Source: Stenotrophomonas maltophilia | Lineage (GTDB): Bacteria > Pseudomonadota > Gammaproteobacteria > Xanthomonadales > Xanthomonadaceae | Assembly: GCA_002386405.1 (NCBI GenBank) | Contig: DGIP01000066.1 | Coordinates: 7,475 to 71,474 of the forward strand | DNA: 64,000 bases | Direction of reading: 5' to 3' | In this document: one piece after another, positions 1-9,375 of the stretch | How positions within the stretch are numbered: the stretch's first letter is position 1 | Layout of the letters: each line of letters begins with the position of its first letter | The notes under the pieces: model-generated | What the model was told of the DNA's origin: nothing | Seen by the model: the letters and a program-made list of their open reading frames with translations, nothing else | Databases searched by the model: none | Position numbers and translations under genes: made by a program

Positions 1-372
1 GCTGCAACTGGCGTACACCGCCTTGAAATCCACCTCCTGCGGGAACTCCATGCCCAGCTCGGTGGTGACCACCTGGCTGGCGATCAGCACCAGCGGGGTG
101 CAGTTGCGGTTGGCCTCGAAGATGCCGTTGATGAAATGCAGCCCACCGGGGCCGCACGAGCCCGCGCACGCCGCCAGGCGGCCGCTGACCAGCGAATCGG
201 CCCCCGCCGCGAACGCGGCCGCCTCCTCATGGCGCACGTGCACCCACGCGATATCGCTGTTGTGGATGGCATCGGTGACATGGTTGAGGGTGTCGCCGAC
301 GATGCCGTAACAGTGCCGCACACCGGCGGCCTGCAGGGTATCAACGACGATTTCGGCAACGCGCTTGCTCAT
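1..372 (-). CDS. poxB: Pyruvate oxidase / pyruvate dehydrogenase (quinone), N-terminal part, cut by the window edge
   Basis: The reading frame starts at the ATG at 372 and runs off the left edge, giving about 124 residues. It begins MSKRVAEIVVDTLQ and contains YGIVGD, HVRHEEAAAFAA and GSCGPGG, the signature of the thiamine-diphosphate-binding N-terminal domain of the pyruvate oxidase/acetolactate synthase family; the conserved glutamate of HEE activates the cofactor. PoxB decarboxylates pyruvate to acetate and CO2 and passes electrons to ubiquinone at the inner membrane. The closest fit is PoxB rather than acetolactate synthase because of the VGDTLNHVTDAI and FINGIFEANRN stretches, but the membrane-binding C-terminus that would confirm this is outside the window. 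Confidence 0.8.
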   Translation of the reverse strand, partial: MSKRVAEIVVDTLQAAGVRHCYGIVGDTLNHVTDAIHNSDIAWVHVRHEEAAAFAAGADSLVSGRLAACAGSCGPGGLHFINGIFEANRNCTPLVLIASQVVTTELGMEFPQEVDFKAVYASCS

Positions 373-467
373 GACGGCACTTCCACGTCCTGGGGGAAGT
401 CCGAGCCTAGACCCGCGCAGGTGACACCGGCGTGCGAATGCACGCCGATCCATACCAACGTATGGGG

Positions 468-953
468 TTAAAACGAAACCTCGACCGCCTGCTGCGACCA
501 CAGCACCGACTGGTGTTTGGTGGCCTGCTTCCATGCCAGCCGGATCGCCTCGATGTCGGCGCGCCGCTGCGGGGTATTTTCGTGCAGCACCACCAGCACT
601 TTGGTGCGCAGGCGGTTGGGTTCCTTCGCGCCGCGGAACAGCCACTGGCCGTAGGCATCGAACACGGTCAGGCCATCCGGGAAGCGCGGGGTGACCTGCT
701 TGTCCAGGAACTCGCGCCACTGCGCCTCGCTGATCGCATCGGTCTGCTCGCGGTCGGAAGCACCGCTTTCCTCGCCCACCCCGAAGTACAGTTCGCTGCG
801 CACCCAGCCGGCGGCGGCATCCGGGCGGGCGGCATCGCCCTGCAGGCTGGCCGTGGTGGTGGTGGATTCGGGTGCGCGCGTGACCGGAGCGGTGGCGGTG
901 GCGCAGCCGCTGAGGGCGAGGAAGGCGGCTAGCAGGAGGGGATGGGGCTTCAT
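468..953 (-). CDS. DUF3574 family lipoprotein
   Basis: This is a 161-residue protein with a lipoprotein signal: a short basic start, a hydrophobic run and the lipobox LSGC with the modified cysteine at residue 17. The mature part carries the DUF3574 pattern: RSELYFGVG near residue 50, then SEAQWREFLDK, TPRFPDGLTVFDAYGQW, KVLVVLHENTP and a C-terminal VEVSF. Function of the family is unknown; in other bacteria it is a small exported protein of about this size. It should sit in the inner or outer membrane facing the periplasm. The gene is followed by a short gap and the poxB start, so the two may be co-transcribed. Confidence 0.8.
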   Translation of the reverse strand: MKPHPLLLAAFLALSGCATATAPVTRAPESTTTTASLQGDAARPDAAAGWVRSELYFGVGEESGASDREQTDAISEAQWREFLDKQVTPRFPDGLTVFDAYGQWLFRGAKEPNRLRTKVLVVLHENTPQRRADIEAIRLAWKQATKHQSVLWSQQAVEVSF

Positions 954-973
954 TTTTGGTCTCTGGGGGTGGG

Positions 974-1007
974 GCTACGTGGGACACGCATGGCGTGTCG
1001 CTACGTG
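974..1007. repeat. REP-like palindrome, GACACGC-ATG-GCGTGTC class
   Basis: The sequence has GACACGC and GCGTGTC arms around ATG, followed by GCTACG, and stands in the gap upstream of the TonB-dependent receptor. The same palindrome recurs near 9.3, 21.1 and 41.7 kb. Confidence 0.75.
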
Positions 1008-1206
1008 GTCATGCGGGGTTGCAAGGGTGACGGACATCGCGCGGCTGCGCAGATGCCCAACGGCTATCAGCTGATGCCCCCTCGTATTGGGACTTGCATC
1101 ACAGGGTGCCGTCACGCCAAGATAATATATCGCTTCATCCGGATGGATTGGAACTCCAATCGCATCCCTCCCCCCTCCCCCCCCTCGTCGTACTGCTGGA
1201 GCCCGC

Positions 1207-3654
1207 ATGTCCCGTCCGTCCGCGTCGCGCCTTGGCCTTGCCATTGCCCTGGTCCTGTCTTCCCCCCTGCTGGCCCAGAACCTCCACGCGCAGGACGCGC
1301 CCGCCTCCGCCACCACGCTGGACACGGTGATCGTCACCGGCACCCGCGCCATCGACCGCACCGTGCTCGAATCCACCTCCCCGGTGGACGTGCTCACCGC
1401 CGAGGACATCCGCCGCGCCGGCGTGGTCAACGGCGAGCTGGGCAGCGCGCTGCAGGCGCTGCTGCCCTCGTTCAACTTCCCGCGCCAGTCCAATTCCGGC
1501 GGTGCCGACCACGTGCGCGCCGCCCAGCTGCGCGGGCTGTCGCCCGACCAGGTGCTGGTGCTGGTGAACGGCAAGCGCCGCCACACCAGCGCGCTGGTGA
1601 ACACCGACAGCAAGATCGGCAAGGGCACCACCCCGGTCGATTTCAACTCGATCCCGGTCAGCGCCATCAAGCGCATCGAAGTGCTGCGCGACGGCGCCGG
1701 TGCGCTGTACGGTTCCGATGCCGTGGCCGGTGTGATCAACGTGATCCTGGATGACGCCCCGGAAGGCGGCGCCATTGAAGCCAGCTTCGGTGCCAACCAC
1801 ACCGACCTCGAGCCGATCGACCGCACCATCACCGATGGCCAGACCAGCTTCGCCAGCGCCAAGGTCGGCACCCGGCTGGGCGAAGACGGCGGCTTCCTGC
1901 GCGTGGGCCTGGAGCTGAAGAACCGCGAAGGCACCAACCGCGCCGGCTTCGACCAGATTCCGCCGTGGGACCAGAGCGATGCGAACCTGGCCCTGCAGGG
2001 CCAGCGCAACTACGTGCTGGGCGATGGCAAGACCAAGGACCTCAACGCCTGGATCAACACCGAACTGCCGTTCGGTGAAACCTCGAAGTTCTACTTCTTC
2101 AGCACCTTCAACCAGCGCGACAGCGAAGGCGCCAACTACTTCCGTTACCCCGACAGCGACGCCAACTGGACCGAGCTGTACCCCAACGGCTACCGCCCGA
2201 TTTCCGAAGGCGAGAACCGCGACGTGCAGGCCGTGGCCGGTGCCAAGGGCCAGTGGGGCGAGTGGAACTACGACGCCAGCCTGGATTACGGCTTCAATGA
2301 CTTCACCTACCGCCTGCGCAACTCGCTCAATGCCTCGCTGGGCCCGGGCAGCCCGACCCGGTTCAAGACCGGCGATTACCGCAATGAACTGACCGTGGGC
2401 AACTTCGACCTGGGCCGGGTGTTCACCCAGGGCGAAAACACCCACAGCCTGGGCCTGGGCCTGGAAGCGCGCCGCGACCACTTCCAGACCCGCCCCGGTG
2501 ACCCGGCCAGCTACGCCGCCGGCCCCTACACCGACCGCCCGACCGGCTCGCAGGCCGGCGGTGGCCTGACCCCGCAGGACGCCACCTCGCTCACCCGCGA
2601 CGTGACCAGTGCGTACGCCAGCCTGTCCAGCCAGTTCGGCGAGCACTTCTCCAGCGACCTGGCCGCGCGCTACGAACACAGCGACGATTACGGCGGCGAG
2701 CTCACCGGCAAGCTGGGCCTGCGCTATGAATTCACCCCGGCCTTCGCGCTGCGTGGCGCCATCTCCAACAACTTCCGTGCGCCGTCGCTGGCGCAGATCG
2801 GCTATGAATCCACCTCCACCGGTTACAACGCCGCCGGCCAGCTGGTGCAGGGCCGCACGCTGTCGGTGAACAACCCGATCGCACGCGGGCTGGGGGCCAC
2901 CGACCTCAAGCCGGAGAAGTCGATCAACACCAGCCTGGGCTTCACCAGCCGCATCGGCGATCACTTCGACCTGTCGCTGGATTTCTACCAGATCGATATC
3001 GATGACCGCATCGCGCTGTCGGAAAGCATCACCGGCGATGCACTCACCGATTACGTGCAGCAGCAGTTCGGCGTGGCCGGGCTGCAGAGCGCCAACTTCT
3101 TCGTCAACGCCGCCGATACCCGCACCCGTGGTGCCGAGCTGGTGACCAACTGGCGGCAGGGGCTCGGCGATGGGCAGCTGGTGCTGACCGGTACGTATGC
3201 GTACAACAAGACCACGCTGAAGAACGTGCTGGCCACGCCGGCGAGCCTGTTGGCGCTGGATCCGGATTACGTGCTGTTCGGCGTGGAAGAAACCAACACG
3301 CTGACCGATGCCACCCCGCGCACGCGTGCGCAGCTGGCGGCGACCTGGGCCAATGATCGTTGGACGCTGAGCAGCCGCCTGAGCCGTTATGGCAGCGTGA
3401 CCCGGGTGTTCAACTTCGGCGATGGGTTCGTGCCGCGGCAGACGTATGGCGCCGAGTGGCAGCTGGATGCCGAGGTGGAGTACAGGATCACGCCGCAGTG
3501 GAGCGTGGCGGTGGGTGGGCAGAACCTGACCGACAATTACTCGGACCTGTCCAACGAGGACATCTATTACTACGGCAACCTGCCGTATGACGTGTTGTCG
3601 CCGATTGGTAGCAATGGTGCCTACTACTATGGGCGCGTTCGGTATACGTTCTGA
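1207..3654 (+). CDS. TonB-dependent outer-membrane receptor
   Basis: An 815-residue protein with a signal peptide ending near residue 29 (LHAQ-DAP). A TonB-box-like stretch DTVIVTG lies at about residues 39-45, followed by a plug domain with LRGLSPDQVLVLVNGKRR and IKRIEVLRDGAGALYGSDAVAGVINVI, the typical plug end. The rest reads as a 22-strand beta-barrel with frequent aromatic-alternating strands. It closes with GRVRYTF, a C-terminal aromatic residue that serves Bam recognition. Length fits the Xanthomonadaceae receptors of 750-950 residues. These proteins take up siderophores, vitamins or plant-derived sugars with energy from TonB-ExbBD. Nothing in the neighbours gives the substrate, and no Fur box is obvious upstream. 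Confidence 0.9.
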   Translation: MSRPSASRLGLAIALVLSSPLLAQNLHAQDAPASATTLDTVIVTGTRAIDRTVLESTSPVDVLTAEDIRRAGVVNGELGSALQALLPSFNFPRQSNSGGADHVRAAQLRGLSPDQVLVLVNGKRRHTSALVNTDSKIGKGTTPVDFNSIPVSAIKRIEVLRDGAGALYGSDAVAGVINVILDDAPEGGAIEASFGANHTDLEPIDRTITDGQTSFASAKVGTRLGEDGGFLRVGLELKNREGTNRAGFDQIPPWDQSDANLALQGQRNYVLGDGKTKDLNAWINTELPFGETSKFYFFSTFNQRDSEGANYFRYPDSDANWTELYPNGYRPISEGENRDVQAVAGAKGQWGEWNYDASLDYGFNDFTYRLRNSLNASLGPGSPTRFKTGDYRNELTVGNFDLGRVFTQGENTHSLGLGLEARRDHFQTRPGDPASYAAGPYTDRPTGSQAGGGLTPQDATSLTRDVTSAYASLSSQFGEHFSSDLAARYEHSDDYGGELTGKLGLRYEFTPAFALRGAISNNFRAPSLAQIGYESTSTGYNAAGQLVQGRTLSVNNPIARGLGATDLKPEKSINTSLGFTSRIGDHFDLSLDFYQIDIDDRIALSESITGDALTDYVQQQFGVAGLQSANFFVNAADTRTRGAELVTNWRQGLGDGQLVLTGTYAYNKTTLKNVLATPASLLALDPDYVLFGVEETNTLTDATPRTRAQLAATWANDRWTLSSRLSRYGSVTRVFNFGDGFVPRQTYGAEWQLDAEVEYRITPQWSVAVGGQNLTDNYSDLSNEDIYYYGNLPYDVLSPIGSNGAYYYGRVRYTF

Positions 3655-3662
3655 TCGTTGGT

Positions 3663-3688
3663 GCAGCCAGGCAGGGCCTGGCTCTACC
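3663..3688. repeat. GTAG-type REP palindrome
   Basis: GCAGCCAGGC-AGG-GCCTGGCTCTAC, reading on the minus strand as GTAGAGCCAGGC, lies in the short gap between the receptor and otsB. Confidence 0.65.
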
Positions 3689-3741
3689 GGGACGCGTGAT
3701 CGTCTACTGGACGATCACGCTTCCGGTGGCATGTTGGCGGC

Positions 3742-4518
3742 ATGGCCAACGACTACCCCCTCCGTCCGCCGCCGCCACTGCTGGACGATGCGTGCGCGCT
3801 GTTCCTGGACGTGGACGGCACCCTCATTGAATTTGCGGAAGACCCCGAGGCAGTCACCCTGCTGCCCGAGGTGCGCGAGGCCATCGGCCGCATCAGCGAC
3901 CGCCTGGAAGGCGCGGTTGCGCTGATCAGCGGGCGACCGCTGGCCCAGCTGGATCGCCTGTTCGCGCCCCTGCACCTGCCCGCTGCCGGCCTTCACGGCC
4001 ACCAGGTGCGTGGCCTGAACGGTGACACCCACGCCGTTGACGGCCTCACCGCCAACGCCACTGACAGCGACACCAGCGAATGGCTGCACGCCGTGCACCA
4101 GCAGGCCATGCGGTTCGCGCACGGCCACCCCGGTGTGCTGGTGGAAGACAAGGGCCGCAGCCTCGCGTTGCACTGGCGCGGCGCACCGCACGCGGCGAAC
4201 GAGGTTCGCGCGTTTGCCGAACGCCACATCGGCGGCAACCCCGGCTACCGGCTGCAGCCCGGCGACCACGTGGTGGAATTCATTCCCGAAGGTAGCGACA
4301 AGGGCCGCGCGATCCGCCAGCTCATGCAGCAGTTGCCCTTCCGTGGCCGCATTCCCGTGTTCCTGGGCGACGACCTGACCGACGAATACGGCTTCGATGC
4401 CGCCAACACCCTGCACGGCTGGAGCGTGCTGGTGGGCGAACGTGAGCCCAGTGCCGCGGTCTTCGCCCTGCCCCGTGTGCGCGACGTACACGGCTGGCTG
4501 CAGGAAAACGCTTACTGA
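3742..4518 (+). CDS. otsB: Trehalose-6-phosphate phosphatase
   Basis: A 258-residue HAD-superfamily enzyme. Motif I is FLDVDGTLIEF near residue 25, with the nucleophilic and acid/base aspartates of DxD. Motif II is LISGRP, the SDKGRA lysine region follows around residue 187, and motif IV is GDDLTDEYGFDA near residue 209. It removes phosphate from trehalose-6-phosphate made by OtsA. It is the first gene of a three-gene set, 22 bp before the glycoside hydrolase 15 gene, whose own end overlaps otsA. This order otsB / GH15 / otsA is known in Xanthomonadaceae and points to joint production and recycling of trehalose as an osmoprotectant. Confidence 0.93.
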   Translation: MANDYPLRPPPPLLDDACALFLDVDGTLIEFAEDPEAVTLLPEVREAIGRISDRLEGAVALISGRPLAQLDRLFAPLHLPAAGLHGHQVRGLNGDTHAVDGLTANATDSDTSEWLHAVHQQAMRFAHGHPGVLVEDKGRSLALHWRGAPHAANEVRAFAERHIGGNPGYRLQPGDHVVEFIPEGSDKGRAIRQLMQQLPFRGRIPVFLGDDLTDEYGFDAANTLHGWSVLVGEREPSAAVFALPRVRDVHGWLQENAY

Positions 4519-4540
4519 TGTACCCAGAGACCCCCACCCC

Positions 4541-6322
4541 ATGACTGATTCCACCCTGGACCTAGGCGTTGTCGGCAACGGCAGCTTCGGTGCGTTGATC
4601 GACCGCCACGCCCGCGTTGTGTGGAGCTGCCTGCCCACCTTCGACGGCGACCCCACCTTCTGCGCGCTGCTGCAGCCCAACCAGCAGGTCGGCGGCGATT
4701 TCGCCATCGAACTGGAAGACATGGTCAGCAGCGAACAGAGCTACCTGACCAACACCGCCATCCTGCGCACCGTGCTGCACGACAAGCACGGCGGCTCGCT
4801 GGAAATCATCGATTTCGCCCCGCGCTGGCGCCAGAACGACCGTTTCTACCGGCCGGTCAGCCTGATCCGGCAGGTGCGCCCGCTGGGCGGCAATCCGCGC
4901 ATCATCGTGCGCGCCCGCCCGCTGGCCGACTGGGGCGCGCGCGTGCCCGAGGCCACGTGGGGCAGCAACCACATCCGCTGGATCCTGCCCGACCACGTGC
5001 TGCGCCTGACCACCGACGTGCCGCTGCGCTTCGTGCGCGATGCGCTGCCGTTCGTGCTCAGCCACCCCGTGCACCTGGTGCTGGGCGTGGATGAATCGCT
5101 CAACCGCTCGCTCAGCGGCTACGTGCAGGAATCGTTCCAGCGCACGCGCGACTACTGGCGCGAATGGGTGCGTTACCTGTCCATCCCGCTGGAATGGCAA
5201 GACGCGGTGATCCGCAGTGCCATCACCCTCAAGCTGTGCCAGTACGAAGACAGCGGCGCCATCATCGCCGCGATGACCACCTCCATTCCCGAGGCCCCGG
5301 GCAGCATCCGCAACTGGGATTACCGCTACTGCTGGCTGCGCGATGCCGCCTTCGTGGTGCGCGCGCTCAACCGCCTGGGTGCCACCCGCACCATGGAACA
5401 GTTCCTGGGCTACATCTTCAACCTGGCCACCGGCGATGGCAGCCTGCAGCCGCTGTACGGCATCGGCTTCGAGGCCAAGCTGGAAGAAAGCGAAGTGGCC
5501 TCGCTCGACGGCTACCGCGGCATGGGCCCGGTGCGGCGCGGCAACCTGGCCTGGGTGCAGCGCCAGCACGATGTGTACGGCAGCGTGGTGCTGGCCTCCA
5601 CCCAGCTGTTCTTCGACCGCCGCCTGCAGGACCCCGGTGACGCGCACACCTTCGCGCGGCTGGAACCGCTGGGCGAACAGGCCTTCGCCCTGCACGACGT
5701 GCCCGATGCCGGCCTGTGGGAGTTCCGCGGCCGCACCGAAGTGCACACCTACACCAGCGCCATGTGCTGGGCGGCCTGCGACCGCCTGTGCAAGATCGCC
5801 GTGCGCCTGAAGCTGGACCACCGCGCCGAGTACTGGCGCGACCGCGCCAACACCATCCACGCCCGCATCCTGCGCGAGTCCTGGAGCGACGAGCTGGGCC
5901 ATTTCACCGACACCTACGGCGGCCACCGTCTGGATGCCTCGCTGCTGCTGTTGGCCGATATCGGCTTCATCGCCGCCGACGATGCGCGCTTCGTCGCCAC
6001 CGTCGAAGCCATCGGCCGCGACCTCAAGCACGGCAATGCGCTGTACCGCTACGTGGCACCGGATGATTTCGGCGAGCCCGAAACCAGCTTCACCATCTGC
6101 ACGTTCTGGTACATCGACGCGCTGGCCGCCATCGGCCGCCTGGACGAAGCCCGCGAGATGTTCGAAATGCTGCTGGAGCGCCGCAACCATCTGGGCCTGC
6201 TGTCCGAAGACCTCGCCTTCGACAACGGCGAAGCCTGGGGCAACTTCCCGCAGACCTATTCGCACGTGGGCCTGGTCACCGCCGCCATGCGGCTGTCGCG
6301 CAGCTGGCAGGAAGCCTCATGA
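4541..6322 (+). CDS. Glycoside hydrolase family 15 protein (glucoamylase/trehalase-like)
   Basis: Starting at the ATG at 4541 this gives 593 residues; the frame is open further upstream but the extension overlaps otsB. The start MTDSTLDLGVVGNG and the later SIRNWDYRYCWLRDAAF, YGIGFEAKLEESE, FRGRTEVHTYTSAMCWAACDRL and EDLAFDNGEAWGNFPQTYSH are the hallmarks of the (alpha/alpha)6 GH15 family. EAKLEE and EAWGNFPQ are where the catalytic glutamates of this family are expected. There is no signal peptide, so it is cytoplasmic. Bacterial members of this type linked to otsAB have been described as trehalases or glucoamylases; the substrate here is inferred from context. Its last four bases overlap the otsA start (ATGA). 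Confidence 0.9.
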   Translation: MTDSTLDLGVVGNGSFGALIDRHARVVWSCLPTFDGDPTFCALLQPNQQVGGDFAIELEDMVSSEQSYLTNTAILRTVLHDKHGGSLEIIDFAPRWRQNDRFYRPVSLIRQVRPLGGNPRIIVRARPLADWGARVPEATWGSNHIRWILPDHVLRLTTDVPLRFVRDALPFVLSHPVHLVLGVDESLNRSLSGYVQESFQRTRDYWREWVRYLSIPLEWQDAVIRSAITLKLCQYEDSGAIIAAMTTSIPEAPGSIRNWDYRYCWLRDAAFVVRALNRLGATRTMEQFLGYIFNLATGDGSLQPLYGIGFEAKLEESEVASLDGYRGMGPVRRGNLAWVQRQHDVYGSVVLASTQLFFDRRLQDPGDAHTFARLEPLGEQAFALHDVPDAGLWEFRGRTEVHTYTSAMCWAACDRLCKIAVRLKLDHRAEYWRDRANTIHARILRESWSDELGHFTDTYGGHRLDASLLLLADIGFIAADDARFVATVEAIGRDLKHGNALYRYVAPDDFGEPETSFTICTFWYIDALAAIGRLDEAREMFEMLLERRNHLGLLSEDLAFDNGEAWGNFPQTYSHVGLVTAAMRLSRSWQEAS

Positions 6323-7686
6323 GCCGTCTCGTGGTGGTCTCCAACCGCGTGGCTGCGCCCGGCGTGGCCGCACCCGGCGGGCTGGCCGTGGGCCTGCTCG
6401 CCGCGTTGAAGGAACGCGGTGGGCTGTGGTTCGGCTGGAGCGGCAAATCCGTACGCGATGACAGCGGAGAGCTGCATGAGCAGACCGAGGGTGACATCCG
6501 CTACGTCACCATGGACCTGAACAAGCGCGACGTCGACGGCTACTACAACGGCTTCGCCAACCGCACCCTGTGGCCGCTGCTGCACTTCCGGCTGGACCTG
6601 GTGGACTACGACCGCGCCACCCGCGAAACCTACCGCCGGGTCAACGCGCTGTTCGCCGAAAAGCTGGCGCCGCTGCTGCGCGAAGACGACATCGTGTGGA
6701 TCCACGATTACCACCTGATTCCGCTGGCCTCGCTGCTGCGCGAGCGTGGCATCGGCTGCCGCATCGGTTTCTTCCTGCACGTGCCGATGCCCTCGGCCGA
6801 CCTGCTGCAGGCCATGCCCGACCACCTGCGGCTGTTCTCCAGCCTGTATGCCTACGACCTGGTGGGCTTCCAGACCCAGCGCGACGCCGACCGCTTCCAG
6901 TCCTACGTGCGCCTGTTCGCCGGCGGCAAGGTGCTGCCTGATGGCATGCTGGAAGCGCCCGGCGGGCGCCGCTTCCGCGCCGCGGCGTTCCCGATCGGCA
7001 TCGATACCGCGCACATCGAACGCCAGGCCAAGGCCGGTGCCAACAAGCCGGCCGTGCGCGACCTGCGCAACAGCCTGCGCGACCGCCAGCTGGCCATCGG
7101 CGTAGACCGGCTGGACTACTCCAAGGGCCTGCCCGAACGCTTCCAGGGCTTCGAGCGGTACCTGCAGCGCCACCCCGACCAGCGCGGCAGCCTCACCTAC
7201 CTGCAGATCGCCCCGGTATCGCGCGGCGATGTCACCGAGTACCGGCAACTGCGCAGCCAGCTGGAACAGATCGCCGGCCACATCAACGGCGGCTTTGCCG
7301 AACCGGACTGGACCCCGCTGCGCTACGTGAACCAGAACTTCGCCCACGCCACCCTCACCGGGTTCTACCGTGCCGCCGCCGTGGGCCTGGTCACGCCACT
7401 ACGCGACGGCATGAACCTGGTGGCCAAGGAATACGTGGCCTCGCAGGACCCGGAAAACCCCGGTGTGCTGGTGCTGTCGCTGCTGGCCGGCGCGGCCGAT
7501 GAGATGAAGCAGGCGCTGCTGGTGAACCCGCATGACCTGGATGGCGTGGCCGATGCCATCGCTACCGCCGCCACCATGCCACTGCGCAAACGCGTGGAAC
7601 GCTGGCAGGCGATGATGGATCACCTGCGTACCCATGACATCAACCACTGGCGCCAAAGCTATCTGGACGCGCTCGAAAACGGCTGA
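6319..7686 (+). CDS. otsA: Alpha,alpha-trehalose-phosphate synthase (UDP-forming)
   Basis: A 455-residue GT20 glycosyltransferase of normal length. It starts [12 protein letters not shown], has the glycine-rich loop [12 protein letters not shown] for UDP-glucose binding, [18 protein letters not shown] in the middle, [14 protein letters not shown] near residue 258, and [12 protein letters not shown] with the nucleotide-binding acidic residues near the C-terminus. It transfers glucose from UDP-glucose to glucose-6-phosphate to make trehalose-6-phosphate in the cytoplasm. The ATGA overlap with the preceding gene indicates translational coupling. No terminator is evident right after the stop; a 300 bp gap follows. 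Confidence 0.95.
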   Translation: MSRLVVVSNRVAAPGVAAPGGLAVGLLAALKERGGLWFGWSGKSVRDDSGELHEQTEGDIRYVTMDLNKRDVDGYYNGFANRTLWPLLHFRLDLVDYDRATRETYRRVNALFAEKLAPLLREDDIVWIHDYHLIPLASLLRERGIGCRIGFFLHVPMPSADLLQAMPDHLRLFSSLYAYDLVGFQTQRDADRFQSYVRLFAGGKVLPDGMLEAPGGRRFRAAAFPIGIDTAHIERQAKAGANKPAVRDLRNSLRDRQLAIGVDRLDYSKGLPERFQGFERYLQRHPDQRGSLTYLQIAPVSRGDVTEYRQLRSQLEQIAGHINGGFAEPDWTPLRYVNQNFAHATLTGFYRAAAVGLVTPLRDGMNLVAKEYVASQDPENPGVLVLSLLAGAADEMKQALLVNPHDLDGVADAIATAATMPLRKRVERWQAMMDHLRTHDINHWRQSYLDALENG

Positions 7687-7982
7687 TTGCGACATATTGC
7701 CGGGGCAGAAAACTGTCGCTTTCGGCATGAAGTCGCACACCCCCTGCGCATCATCCGCCGTGATGCGCTCGTTTTAGGAGTGTGTCGTTTTCTGCACTGC
7801 CGGCACTCGCAGGCCGGCAACCGCAGTGCGCCATTTCGATAGGCCTCCTAAATCGTCGGAATCCGCAGCCCATTCGCAACCTGCGGCCCGCGCAACTTTC
7901 ATTTTTCGTTGACAGGCCGTTCCGACATTGACTCCCGCAACGCCCGTGCATGCCGCAGGGGCTGGAACCGGGAATCGGATTG
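7687..7982. other. Intergenic gap holding a stem-loop at 7794-7829
   Basis: No convincing gene is seen here. At 7794-7829 there is a symmetrical structure: outer arms GCACTGC and GCAGTGC enclose an inner CGGC/GCCG pairing. It has no T-run on either strand, so it is not a normal terminator. It could be part of a 5' leader for the following gene or a small RNA; neither can be decided. Confidence 0.4.
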
Positions 7983-9251
7983 ATGTCACTGCTGGATCGC
8001 TTCATCGAAGACACCGCCCTGCACATGGGCCTTGGCCACCGCGCGCGCAACCTGGTGGACGTGCTGGTCGATTACATCCGCGGCCTGCCGGGCGGCATCC
8101 AGGGCCTGCGCCGTCGTTTCGATGCAGTGGGCCTGGGCAGCCGCTTCCCCGGTGATGAACGGCCCTCGCGGCTGCTGGCCAGCCAGCTGGAATGCGTGAT
8201 CGGGCGGGAAGAGCTGGCCGTGCTGGCACGCCGCGCCGCCTTCCCCACCGGCATGTTCGCGGTGGTGGCCTCCGACCTGCTGCCGGGCCTGCTGGAGGTA
8301 CTGGAGCAGGAAGCCCGCAGCGCGCAGGCGCCACATCCCGTGGCGCAGGCGGCGCCGCGCAGCCCCACCCTGCGCCTCGTACGCGGCACCGCCATGCGCG
8401 GGCTGCTGTGGGTGATGGTGGCCGGGGTGCTGCTGTGCCTGACCGGCTGGATCCACCAGAAGACCCGGGTGAGCACCGGTGCCGCACCGGCCTACGCCGA
8501 GCAGCAGCACCCGCCGCGGCTGTCGCTGGTAAACAGCGGTGGCGTGATCGACGTACGCGGCCGCCTGCCGGGCGAGGCCGACCGCCGCCGGGTATGGAGC
8601 GCGCTGGTGGCCCAGTACGGCCAGGGCGGGGTCACCGGCGACATCCTGCGCGACCCGCAGGCACAGGCCCCACGCTGGCTGGACCGGCTGGTCAGCCTGG
8701 CCCCGGTGCTGCGCCACCCCGGGCTGTCGCTGTCGTTTACCGGCGATGCCCTGCACGTGGACATGACCCGGCTGCCGGAGGGCGACCGGATCGCAGTGTC
8801 CGATACCCTGCGCCGTGCGTTTGGCCACCTGCAGGTGAGCGGCCTGTGGGACGCGGGGCGGATCGCGCTGGCGCGGCTGCCGGCCGACCCCGCACCGCAC
8901 GAACTGGTGGCCGCGTTGAACCAGGGCAAGGTCGGGTTCGAGCACAAATCGCCGGTGCTGCGCGCCGACGGCCGCGACATGCTGCGCGCCAGTGCGCAGG
9001 CCATCCTGGCCGCCGGGCCCGGCGTACGCCTGGAAGTGGGCGGGCATACCGACAGCCTGGGCGCTTCCGAGACCAACCTGCAGCTGAGCCAGCAACGCGC
9101 GGAGGTGGTGGTGGCGGAACTGCAGGCGTTGGGGGTGCCGGCCAGTGTGTTGGAACCGCGTGGGTATGGGGAAGAGCATCCGGTGGCGGACAACCGGTTG
9201 GAGAGCGGGCGGGATCGCAATCGGCGGATCGAGTACAGCGTCCTTCGGTGA
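7983..9251 (+). CDS. Inner-membrane protein with a C-terminal OmpA peptidoglycan-binding domain
   Basis: I take the ATG at 7983 (MSLLDRFIED), giving 422 residues; an ATG at 7950 would add 11 residues. The first 140 residues are predicted cytoplasmic, then a single membrane helix, GLLWVMVAGVLLCLTGW, lies at about residues 139-155. A periplasmic section follows with repeated BON/Pom-like sequence, then an OmpA/MotB domain at about 330-420 with GGHTDSLGASETNLQLSQQRA and GYGEEHPVADN, ending in RDRNRRIEYSV. The domain binds peptidoglycan non-covalently. This is a cell-envelope anchoring protein of unknown specific role. It is alone in its strand run and is followed by a compound REP. Confidence 0.75.
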   Translation: MSLLDRFIEDTALHMGLGHRARNLVDVLVDYIRGLPGGIQGLRRRFDAVGLGSRFPGDERPSRLLASQLECVIGREELAVLARRAAFPTGMFAVVASDLLPGLLEVLEQEARSAQAPHPVAQAAPRSPTLRLVRGTAMRGLLWVMVAGVLLCLTGWIHQKTRVSTGAAPAYAEQQHPPRLSLVNSGGVIDVRGRLPGEADRRRVWSALVAQYGQGGVTGDILRDPQAQAPRWLDRLVSLAPVLRHPGLSLSFTGDALHVDMTRLPEGDRIAVSDTLRRAFGHLQVSGLWDAGRIALARLPADPAPHELVAALNQGKVGFEHKSPVLRADGRDMLRASAQAILAAGPGVRLEVGGHTDSLGASETNLQLSQQRAEVVVAELQALGVPASVLEPRGYGEEHPVADNRLESGRDRNRRIEYSVLR

Positions 9252-9375
9252 GACCGCGTTGACACGCATGGCGGTTCGCGAACGGTTCGGCATCACGTTG
9301 ACACGCATGGCGTGTCACTACGGGCCTTGGTCGATCGACCTTGTAGGGACACGCCATGCGTGTCCGCGCGGTCTC
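9250..9375. repeat. Compound REP cluster (BIME-like) with an outer inverted repeat
   Basis: Three copies of the GACACGC/ATG/GCGTGTC palindrome or its half lie at about 9260, 9299 and 9346. The whole block is bounded by GAGACCGCG at 9250-9258 and CGCGGTCTC at 9367-9375. It fills the space between two convergent genes and could fold as one long cruciform or act as a bidirectional transcription end. Confidence 0.7.
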
